Assembly: GCA_002724895.1 (NCBI GenBank)
Contig: PBQB01000013.1
Coordinates: forward strand, 18,622 to 24,787
Direction of reading: 5' to 3'
From: Flavobacteriales bacterium
Lineage (GTDB): Bacteria > Bacteroidota > Bacteroidia > Flavobacteriales > BACL11
Length of the DNA: 6,166 nucleotides
Shown here: in pieces, positions 1 through 5,645 of the stretch
Layout of the letters: each line of letters opens with the position of its first letter
How positions within the stretch are numbered: the stretch's first letter is position 1
Made by a program: the position numbers and the translations under genes
The notes under the pieces: model-generated
What the model saw: only the letters and a program-made list of their open reading frames with translations
What the model was told of the DNA's origin: nothing
Database searches by the model: none

Positions 1-266
1 ATTTAAAACAATATTTTAATTGTATTATAACATCAGAAAAAATTGGAATTAAGAAACCTAATCCTGAAATCTTTGTTTATGCTTTAGAAAAAGCTAAAAC
101 AAATTCTAAAGAGAGTGTAATGATCGGTGATGATTTAGAAGCTGATATTTTAGGGGCTTCAAAAGTAGGTATTAGAGGTGTTTATTTTAATCCTAATAAT
201 TTTAAACATTCCACTCAAATATGGAGAGAGATTAATTGTTTAAGTCAGTTACAGGAACTATTTTAA
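1..266 (+). CDS. HAD-superfamily hydrolase, YjjG-like, 3' end only
   Basis: This is the C-terminal 87 residues of a haloacid dehalogenase-type phosphatase whose 5' part lies left of the window; the first full codon begins at base 3 and the stop is TAA at 264-266. Two of the family's signature regions are visible: the motif III lysine in IGIKKPNPEIF (fragment residues 14-24) and the motif IV acidic cluster in MIGDDLEADILGA (40-52), which binds the catalytic magnesium. The pattern SE-x-G-x-KKPNP followed by GD-x-x-x-ADI is typical of subfamily IA and most resembles YjjG, a soluble nucleotidase acting on pyrimidine nucleoside monophosphates, including non-canonical ones. The nucleophile DxD motif is outside the window, so substrate is inferred only. 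The gene converges on aroA and its last 35 bases overlap the 3' end of aroA on the other strand. Family is confident; the YjjG assignment is moderate. Confidence 0.85.
   Translation, partial: LKQYFNCIITSEKIGIKKPNPEIFVYALEKAKTNSKESVMIGDDLEADILGASKVGIRGVYFNPNNFKHSTQIWREINCLSQLQELF
232..266. other. Convergent overlap of HAD gene and aroA 3' ends
   Basis: The rightward HAD gene stops at 264-266 and the leftward aroA gene stops at 234-232, so 35 bases code on both strands. They give the last ten residues of the HAD protein and the last ten of AroA plus its stop. First codon positions face each other in the two frames. No intrinsic terminator is visible here; the best inverted repeat has a stem of only four base pairs and no T-run. 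Confidence 0.85.
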
Positions 267-1413
267 AACCTGCTAAATTAAAATCTTTCCAAAAATTAGG
301 ATAAGATTTTTTGACTACATCAGAATTTTTAATAATAATTTCTCCATATTTAAGGCATAAGGGAGCAAAACTCATAGCCATTCTATGATCTTGGTGTGTG
401 TTAATTATTTTTTTTGTTATAAGATTTTCTAACTCATTATTTGTATCAATAATTCTATTTGACTCTTTGTATATTAAGTTATTAATTCCTTTAAATTTTG
501 TTTTAATATTTAAAGCATATAATGTTGTTTTCAATGATTGATAAATATCAGGATTATTGATTAAATTAATGGTTTTAGGAAATGAAATTGGTTTATTATT
601 TTTTTGTAATATTAGATCACCATTTTTAAATTTGTAATCTAGAGATATTTTTGAAAAAATATCTTTTGATATTTTATCTCCTTGTATAGATTCTTCATTT
701 AAGTTCTTTAAAGTAATTTTACAAGAATTAGATAATGTTGCAATTTGAAACCAAAATGTTGCGGCGGACCAATCATTTTCTATAGTAAATTCTTTTCCAA
801 TATATTTTTGAGGTTTAATAGCAATAATATTTTTCTGCCAATCACTTTTTATACCAAAAAATTCCATTATACTTAAAGTCATTTTAATATATGATTTTGA
901 AACTAATTTACCATTAATGTGTAATTCAAGACCATTTTTTAATGAAGGTGCAATAAGTAATAATGCAGAAATAAATTGAGAACTTATTTCACCATTAATA
1001 TTTACCTTACCTCCAACTAATTGTTTTCCTTTTATTTTAATTGGAGGAAAATGTTTTGTATTTATAAAAGAAATATTTGCTCCTATTTTTTTAAGAGCCT
1101 TAACTAATTCACCAATAGGTCTATTATTCATTTTATCACTACCATTTAATATATACTCATTATTTTCTAAAGTTGATAGTAAAGCAGTTAAAAACCTAAA
1201 AGAAGTTCCTGCATGACCTGTATTGATTTCTTTTTCTTGATTAAGTGCTTTTTTTAAAACCAATGTATCCTCAGATTTTGAAAGATTATTGATAGTAAAA
1301 TTGTTATCACATAATGCTTGAATTATTAATACTCTGTTTGAGATACTTTTAGAAGATGGTAGATTAATTTTGCAATTTATAATTTTAGAAGGATGCCAGA
1401 TTTTATAATTCAT
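232..1413 (-). CDS. aroA: 3-phosphoshikimate 1-carboxyvinyltransferase (EPSP synthase)
   Basis: A 393-residue cytoplasmic EPSP synthase, step 6 of the shikimate pathway, joining phosphoenolpyruvate to shikimate 3-phosphate. Nearly every known active-site residue is present: K22, S23 and R27 in PSSKSISNR; GHAGTSFRF at 66-74 (PEP loop); R98 in NNRPIG; S144, S145 and Q146 in SSQF; S172 and Y175; D289 (general base, NNPD); N312, K316, E317 and R320 in YKESNR; H343 and R344 in DHRMAM; and K369 in KKSYPNFW. IENDWSAATFW (211-221) is a Bacteroidota-style segment. The protein is somewhat shorter than E. coli AroA (427), the loss being spread through loops rather than at the ends. The ATG at 1413 lies inside the end of aroB (11-base overlap), and the N-terminus lines up residue for residue with the family at K22, so this start is secure. 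It is the last gene of the unit and overlaps the convergent HAD gene. Confidence 0.96.
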   Translation of the reverse strand: MNYKIWHPSKIINCKINLPSSKSISNRVLIIQALCDNNFTINNLSKSEDTLVLKKALNQEKEINTGHAGTSFRFLTALLSTLENNEYILNGSDKMNNRPIGELVKALKKIGANISFINTKHFPPIKIKGKQLVGGKVNINGEISSQFISALLLIAPSLKNGLELHINGKLVSKSYIKMTLSIMEFFGIKSDWQKNIIAIKPQKYIGKEFTIENDWSAATFWFQIATLSNSCKITLKNLNEESIQGDKISKDIFSKISLDYKFKNGDLILQKNNKPISFPKTINLINNPDIYQSLKTTLYALNIKTKFKGINNLIYKESNRIIDTNNELENLITKKIINTHQDHRMAMSFAPLCLKYGEIIIKNSDVVKKSYPNFWKDFNLAGFKIVPVTDLNN

Positions 1414-2392
1414 TTTCTAAAAAAAGATTATCTATTTTGCTTTCCCCAATATTAGTCAATAGACTAAAATTGATTTTTTTAGAACTATTTTTTTTATCAT
1501 TTCGCATATATTTAATTAGTTCAGATTTTTTTGGAATTTGTGGAAGCTTAAAATTTTTAATAATAAAATTTTTAATTTCATCTTTTTTCTTTTCAGATAA
1601 GAAAGAAATATCAGTTTCTAAAATCATGCCAATAAAGATTGCTTCACCATGTAGAATAGGAATTCCTTGATTAATATAATAACTTTCTATTGCATGACCA
1701 TATGTATGTCCAAAATTTAACTTTTTCCGTTCACCTTTTTCAAGTGGATCTTGTAATATAATTTTATTTTTTATTTGAATTGATTGTGCAATAATGCCTT
1801 CCCAGTTAAAATCTTCAAATTTAGTTGAGGTAATTTGATTCCATAAACTTAAATCATAAATTAAGGCATGTTTTACCACTTCTGCAAATCCGGATTTGAG
1901 TTCTTGATCATTTAAAGTTTTTAAAAATTCTGGATTTATCAATATTGATTTAGGATTATTAAAAATACCTACTAAATTTTTTATATTATTAAAATTTACT
2001 CCTGTTTTTCCGCCAATTGAAGCATCAACCATTGATAATAGTGTAGTTGGAATATGAATAAAGTCTATGCCTCTTTTATATGTTGACGCACAGAAACCTC
2101 CTATATCTCCAATAAATCCTCCTCCTAAATTGAGCATAAGAGATTTTCTATCAAATTCATGCTTAACTAATTGTTGCCAAATAAAATTACAAGAGGACAA
2201 ATTTTTATAATTTTCACCTGAATTCAGTTCAATAGTGATAGCGTTTTTAATTTTTGGTAGTTTATCTAAACAAAATTTTTTTGAATTTTCATCTACTAAA
2301 ATAGCTACATTAGAATATTTAGATGTATCTATATGTAAAAGACTCTCTTTTCCAATTAGTATAGAATGATTAGATGAAATTATCTCTTTCAT
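1403..2392 (-). CDS. aroB: 3-dehydroquinate synthase
   Basis: A 329-residue cytoplasmic enzyme, step 2 of the shikimate pathway, converting DAHP to 3-dehydroquinate using NAD and a divalent metal. The N-terminal half is the nucleotide-binding domain: VDEN at 33-36, SGENYK at 58-63, NLGGGFIGDIGGF at 88-100, then PTTLLSMVDASIGGKTGVN at 115-133 with K129 and D123. The metal ligands of the family are all present: E171 in GFAEVVKHA, H229 in NFGHTYGHAIE and H248 in LHGEA. The C-terminal NDKKN (298-302) is also family-typical. It is a little shorter than the 350-360 residues usual for AroB, mostly through short termini. The ATG at 2392 overlaps the stop of the phosphatase gene as ATGA, which suggests translational coupling, and the 3' end overlaps aroA by 11 bases, so aroB and aroA are almost certainly co-transcribed. 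Confidence 0.97.
   Translation of the reverse strand: MKEIISSNHSILIGKESLLHIDTSKYSNVAILVDENSKKFCLDKLPKIKNAITIELNSGENYKNLSSCNFIWQQLVKHEFDRKSLMLNLGGGFIGDIGGFCASTYKRGIDFIHIPTTLLSMVDASIGGKTGVNFNNIKNLVGIFNNPKSILINPEFLKTLNDQELKSGFAEVVKHALIYDLSLWNQITSTKFEDFNWEGIIAQSIQIKNKIILQDPLEKGERKKLNFGHTYGHAIESYYINQGIPILHGEAIFIGMILETDISFLSEKKKDEIKNFIIKNFKLPQIPKKSELIKYMRNDKKNSSKKINFSLLTNIGESKIDNLFLENEL
2389..2392 (-). other. ATGA stop/start overlap, phosphatase to aroB
   Basis: The plus-strand tetramer TCAT reads ATGA on the coding strand: TGA (2391-2389) ends the phosphatase gene and ATG (2392-2390) begins aroB. This arrangement fixes the aroB start and is a usual sign of re-initiation by a terminating ribosome. 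Confidence 0.85.
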
Positions 2393-3972
2393 TGTGTTAT
2401 TTCAGGTAAAGGATTTCCGATACAACCATTGGGGTATGAAATCCCCAAAATTGTAGAAATAGTTGGAGCTATATCTCGAATATACACTTTTCTATCAGTT
2501 CTTCCTTTAGGAATGTTTCCTCCCCAGAAAATGAGAGGGACATGCGTATCATAAGAAAAACATGACCCATGAGTTGTACCTCCTTTACGCCAGTTAACTG
2601 AAAGCCAACCAGTTTGTAAACTTACAATTACATCTCCTGATCTTTTTTGATTATATCCTTTTTGAATCAATGCATTAAATGAATTTTGATATTCATTTTC
2701 ATGAAGTTGGTCTGAAGTATATGTATTTTTAACCCATTTATATTTTAATAAAAAATTTGCACATTCTTTTCTAACTTCTTCAATCTTTACATTTAGATTT
2801 TCTATAATAAATTCATGATTTAAATATAAATTATTGTTTGAGTAGTTTGATATGTAGTCATTTGCACCATTTATATTAGAAGGCCAATTATAGGTGTTCA
2901 TTAAATGTTCTTTAAGTTCGTGAACCATAATGTTTTTATCAAAATATCCTGCTGGAATATTTCTTTTTAACAGTTGGCTAGGTTCTGAAACAACTCCATG
3001 ATCAGCAGTAATAAAGACTAAAGTATTCTCAAAACCAATTTTTTCATCAATTTGTCTAAGTAAGTTAGCTAATTCTATATCTAATTTTAAATAAGTGTCT
3101 TCAATCTCATGAGCATGAGGACCAAACTGATGGCCAATGTAATCTGTGGAGGAATAACTAATTGTTAATACATCTGTATTATTATCTTGTCCTAACCTTT
3201 CATTTTTTAATATTGTAACAGCTAAATCATTAACTATACTATTTCCATAAGGAGTATTTTTAATTGCACTATTTCCATTTAAATTATATAAGGAGTCTAA
3301 GTCATATGAAAACTTTTTTTTCATTTCCCACTTACCTTTTAAGTATTTATTAACATCATTTCTATCATTTATTATTTGTACATAACTGGGTAGTTGCTCC
3401 ATATAAAATGAAGAACTAATCCATTTCCCATCACTGTCTATCCAATATGATGCATTTGCTGAATGTCCTACAGGCAATATAGCACCTCTATCTTTTAAAG
3501 ATATTCCAATAGCTTTACTTTCACTATTAAATAGTTTTAGTTCATCTGAGAAAGTAGTTGTCATCATATTATGTGGAGACATTTTTCCATCTTCAGAAAC
3601 TACATCTTTTTGTTCGCAACTACAAATTGTATGCATCTTACCATCTCCTGCACAATAAACAAATTCTCCAGAATTTTTATCATACCAATTGTTAGCAATT
3701 ATACCGTGAATAGAAGGAGTTGTGCCTGTGAAAATTGAAGCGTGTCCAGGACCAGTATAAGTTGGAACATATCCAAATTGACAGTTTCTAAAAAAATGAC
3801 CTTCGTTTATTAATCTTTTAAATCCATTTTCTCCAAATTTATCCCAAAAACGATAGATATAATCGTATCTCATTTGGTCAACTACAATTCCTACCACTAA
3901 TTTTGGCTTAATTTGTGAATGTAAATTGTATGAAAATAATATTGACAAGACTAATACTAGGATTTTTTTCAT
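2389..3972 (-). CDS. pafA: Secreted PafA-like alkaline phosphatase
   Basis: A 527-residue exported phosphomonoesterase of the alkaline phosphatase superfamily, closest in my recall to Elizabethkingia PafA (about 546 residues), a zinc enzyme that releases phosphate from many organic monoesters. A signal peptide fills residues 1-19 (MKK, hydrophobic core, cleavage probably after S19); there is no lipobox cysteine. The metal and catalytic residues are recognisable in order: D32 (VVDQMR), nucleophile T73 (PTYTGPGH), N94 (HGIIANNW), K160 and R162 (SLKDRGAILP), D277 and H281 (STDYIGHQFGP), D324 and H325 (TADHG) and H468 (GGTTHGS). The K/R pair distinguishes PafA-type monoesterases from related phosphodiesterases. 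No type IX secretion C-terminal domain is seen, so the mature protein is probably periplasmic. Seven cysteines remain after the signal peptide, including CSC at 117-119. Both ends are ATGA overlaps, with the small membrane gene upstream and aroB downstream. An A-rich run precedes the ATG. The symbol is by similarity. Confidence 0.9.
   Translation of the reverse strand: MKKILVLVLSILFSYNLHSQIKPKLVVGIVVDQMRYDYIYRFWDKFGENGFKRLINEGHFFRNCQFGYVPTYTGPGHASIFTGTTPSIHGIIANNWYDKNSGEFVYCAGDGKMHTICSCEQKDVVSEDGKMSPHNMMTTTFSDELKLFNSESKAIGISLKDRGAILPVGHSANASYWIDSDGKWISSSFYMEQLPSYVQIINDRNDVNKYLKGKWEMKKKFSYDLDSLYNLNGNSAIKNTPYGNSIVNDLAVTILKNERLGQDNNTDVLTISYSSTDYIGHQFGPHAHEIEDTYLKLDIELANLLRQIDEKIGFENTLVFITADHGVVSEPSQLLKRNIPAGYFDKNIMVHELKEHLMNTYNWPSNINGANDYISNYSNNNLYLNHEFIIENLNVKIEEVRKECANFLLKYKWVKNTYTSDQLHENEYQNSFNALIQKGYNQKRSGDVIVSLQTGWLSVNWRKGGTTHGSCFSYDTHVPLIFWGGNIPKGRTDRKVYIRDIAPTISTILGISYPNGCIGNPLPEITQ
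3969..3972 (-). other. ATGA stop/start overlap, small ORF to phosphatase
   Basis: TCAT on the plus strand reads ATGA on the coding strand. TGA at 3971-3969 closes the 48-codon gene and ATG at 3972-3970 opens the PafA-like gene. The same junction form occurs at 2389-2392 and 4647-4650, which supports the small frame as a real gene. Confidence 0.75.
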
Positions 3973-4115
3973 TTTTTATTATTTAATTTATATGCTAAAA
4001 TAGATAATATTACAGCAATTACAACATCTGCAATAGGAGAAGCATGACTCCATCCAAAATTCCATATAATTACTAAAAATAACCATAATAGCCAGACTTT
4101 ATTAAATAGTTGCAT
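3969..4115 (-). CDS. 48-residue two-helix membrane protein, function unknown
   Basis: A short frame that fills the only gap otherwise left in the window, between the PAP2 gene and the PafA-like gene. It starts with ATG at 4115-4113, directly after an in-frame TAA, and ends with TGA at 3971-3969. Its 5' end overlaps the PAP2 gene by 14 bases and its stop overlaps the phosphatase start as ATGA. The protein begins [12 protein letters not shown]. It has a hydrophobic helix at about residues 7-22 rich in Trp and ending IIWNFGW, a short polar turn SHASPIAD (23-30), and a second helix at 31-42 (VVIAVILSILAY). It ends in a basic tail KLNNKK. Lysines on both ends predict both termini in the cytoplasm with the turn outside. 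I do not recognise a named family. The WNFGW...SPIADV pattern feels like a conserved Flavobacteriia small protein, but that is only an impression. A partner role for the neighbouring phosphatases is speculation. Confidence 0.75.
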   Translation of the reverse strand: MQLFNKVWLLWLFLVIIWNFGWSHASPIADVVIAVILSILAYKLNNKK

Positions 4116-4650
4116 TTAACTTTTTTTTAAATATTAAATAAATTGTTATACTACAAAAAAATCCCCAAAACATTCCTCCTAAAATATCAAATGGAAAATG
4201 AACTCCTAGGTAAATTCTACTATATCCAATAATTGTTGCCCAAGAAAATAAAAATATAAATAGTTTTATTTTTCTTAAAACAAGGCCAATAAAAAAAGCA
4301 ATTGCAAAAGAGTTTGAAGCATGTGAACTAATAAATGAATAAAGACCTCCACAATCACTTACAATTCTAATATTTTCTAGCTGATGGCATGGTCTTAATC
4401 TTTCGAATACATTTTTAAAAAAATAAACAGAACCTGAATCTGCTAAAAAAATTAGAGCAACAAGTGAAAAAATAACCCAAACTATTTTTGATTTTAGTTT
4501 AGTAAATAAAACGTATAAAAGTAAAAAATATAGTGGTGTCCATGTTAGTTTATTACTAACTATAAGCATTAGACTGTCTATATCTTCAAATCCATTTTGA
4601 TTGATTAAATGAAAAAGAAAAGTGTCTATTTTATTCAACCATTCAATCAT
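4102..4650 (-). CDS. PAP2-family integral membrane phosphatase
   Basis: A 182-residue inner-membrane protein of the type 2 phosphatidic acid phosphatase family. The three-part phosphatase signature is complete: K79...R86-P87 in KNVFERLRP (motif 1), SSHAS at 108-112 with the proton-donor H110 (motif 2), and SRIYLGVH at 144-151 with R145 and nucleophile H151, followed by FPFDILGG (motif 3). Hydrophobic helices lie at about 26-49, 55-77, 112-126, 128-143 and 156-174, placing the active site at the membrane surface. Likely substrates are undecaprenyl diphosphate or other lipid phosphates; the sequence does not decide which. I start at ATG 4650 rather than TTG 4668. The ATG forms an ATGA overlap with the obgE stop, a purine run (GGAAAAAA) lies upstream, and the N-terminus [13 protein letters not shown] matches usual family members, whereas the TTG start adds six unneeded residues. 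Its 3' end overlaps the small membrane gene by 14 bases. Confidence 0.92.
   Translation of the reverse strand: MIEWLNKIDTFLFHLINQNGFEDIDSLMLIVSNKLTWTPLYFLLLYVLFTKLKSKIVWVIFSLVALIFLADSGSVYFFKNVFERLRPCHQLENIRIVSDCGGLYSFISSHASNSFAIAFFIGLVLRKIKLFIFLFSWATIIGYSRIYLGVHFPFDILGGMFWGFFCSITIYLIFKKKLNATI
4647..4650 (-). other. ATGA stop/start overlap, obgE to PAP2 gene
   Basis: TGA (4649-4647) ends obgE and ATG (4650-4648) starts the PAP2 gene. The coding strand reads GGAAAAAATTAAATCA before the ATG, a purine-rich leader at plausible ribosome-binding distance. This decides the start against an in-frame TTG six codons upstream. Confidence 0.75.
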
Positions 4651-5645
4651 TGATTTAATTTTTTCCAAATTAAGTCCTTTAATTCAGTTAAGCCAGAACT
4701 AGCAATTGACGAAATAAATAATGTAGGAATATTTTCAGGTAATTCTTTTTTTAATTCTTTTTTTAATTCTTCATCTAGCAAATCTGATTTGCTAATAGCA
4801 AGTATTCTTTCCTTATCAATAAGTTCTGGATTATATTTTTTTAGTTCATTTAAAAGTATCTTGTATTCATTTAAAATATTATTAGAATCACAAGGAATTA
4901 AAAATAACAAAGTTGAATTTCTTTCAATATGTCGTAAAAAACGAATTCCTAGTCCTTTTCCTTCTGAAGCACCTTCAATAATTCCAGGTATATCTGCCAT
5001 AATAAAGGACTTGTATTCTCTGTAAGAAACGATACCTAAATTAGGAACTAATGTAGTAAATGGATAATCTGCTATTTCAGGTTTTGCTGCCGAAATTACA
5101 GAAAGAAGTGTTGATTTTCCAGCATTAGGAAATCCAACAAGACCAACATCTGCAAGAACTTTTAATTCTAATACAAACCATCCTTCTTTTTCTTCAATAC
5201 CAGGTTGCGCATATCTAGGTGTTTGATTTGTTGAAGATTTAAAATGTGAATTTCCTTTACCTCCCATTCCTCCTTCAACTAAAATTAATTCTTGATTATC
5301 TTCTGTGATTTCAAACATAAATTTGCCAGTATCAGCTTCTTTCGCAACTGTTCCTAACGGCACTTCAATTACTTTACTTTCTCCATCTTTTCCATGTTTA
5401 TGATTACCACTTCCTACATATCCATGTTCCGCAAATATGTGTTTTTTGTATCTTAAATGTAAAAGAGTCCACATTTGAGAATTTCCTTTTAAGATTATAT
5501 GTCCTCCATGTCCTCCATCTCCTCCGTCAGGACCTCCTTTTGCCGTAGTTTTACTTCTATGAAAATGAGTTGATCCTGCTCCTCCTTTTCCTGAACGACA
5601 AAAAATCTTAACGTAATCTACAAAATTAGAATTTTTAACTCGCAT
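4647..5645 (-). CDS. obgE: GTPase ObgE/CgtA
   Basis: A 332-residue Obg-family GTPase that binds the large ribosomal subunit, acts in its assembly and links growth to nucleotide levels. The N-terminal Obg fold (about 1-160) shows the glycine-rich repeats SGKGGAGS (18-25), [13 protein letters not shown] (36-48) and [12 protein letters not shown] (124-135), then [12 protein letters not shown]. The G domain follows: G1 GFPNAGKST (171-179), G2 in YPFTTLVPN (194-202), G3 DIPG (218-221), G4 SKSD (285-288) and G5 ISSIA (311-315). G4 has Ser in place of the usual Asn of NKxD, a form I associate with Bacteroidota ObgE and not a defect. There is no C-terminal OCT extension; the protein stops soon after G5. 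ATG 5645 follows the adk stop directly (TAAATG), and the stop overlaps the PAP2 start. Two internal sequence oddities, a 19-base palindrome and a 12-base tandem repeat, lie within its G4-G5 region. Confidence 0.97.
   Translation of the reverse strand: MRVKNSNFVDYVKIFCRSGKGGAGSTHFHRSKTTAKGGPDGGDGGHGGHIILKGNSQMWTLLHLRYKKHIFAEHGYVGSGNHKHGKDGESKVIEVPLGTVAKEADTGKFMFEITEDNQELILVEGGMGGKGNSHFKSSTNQTPRYAQPGIEEKEGWFVLELKVLADVGLVGFPNAGKSTLLSVISAAKPEIADYPFTTLVPNLGIVSYREYKSFIMADIPGIIEGASEGKGLGIRFLRHIERNSTLLFLIPCDSNNILNEYKILLNELKKYNPELIDKERILAISKSDLLDEELKKELKKELPENIPTLFISSIASSGLTELKDLIWKKLNQ
4741..4770. repeat. 12-base tandem repeat within obgE
   Basis: The unit AATTCTTTTTTT occurs twice head to tail (4741-4752, 4753-4764) followed by half a copy. 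Because 12 is a multiple of three it encodes a repeated KKEL peptide between G4 and G5 of ObgE and can change length without breaking the frame. Its seven-base homopolymers could slip. Confidence 0.8.
4776..4794. repeat. Perfect 9-base inverted repeat within obgE
   Basis: Arms TAGCAAATC (4776-4784) and GATTTGCTA (4786-4794) flank a single central base. In RNA it could fold as an eight-pair stem with a three-base loop. It lies on the codons for the G4 motif SKSDLL. No T-run follows on either strand, so it is not an intrinsic terminator; it may simply reflect the coding sequence. Confidence 0.7.

Noticed and set aside
232..280. Intrinsic terminator between the HAD gene and aroA
   Set aside because: The best inverted repeat (AGTT...AACT, 247-259) has only a four-pair stem and no following T-run, and the region is coding on both strands.
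1550..1576. Direct repeat AAAATTTTTAAT twice, three bases apart, in aroB
   Set aside because: It is a simple A+T run coding for repeated IKNF-like residues and is expected by chance in such composition.
1437..1670. Plus-strand 77-codon open frame
   Set aside because: It lies wholly inside aroB on the opposite strand, in the part coding the conserved AroB C-terminal domain, and its product is low-complexity hydrophobic sequence with no recognisable domain. It is a shadow frame.
4666..4668. TTG start of the PAP2 gene
   Set aside because: ATG 4650 fits the ATGA overlap, the purine-rich leader and the family N-terminus better.
4741..4770. Programmed -1 frameshift at A-AAA-AAA runs in obgE
   Set aside because: The slippery heptamer form is present, but such runs are expected at this base composition. 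The only hairpin lies upstream rather than downstream, and the zero frame encodes a complete ObgE.
4789..5025. Plus-strand 78-codon open frame
   Set aside because: It lies antisense to the ObgE G domain and shows no family resemblance; its openness follows from A+T-rich codon use in obgE.
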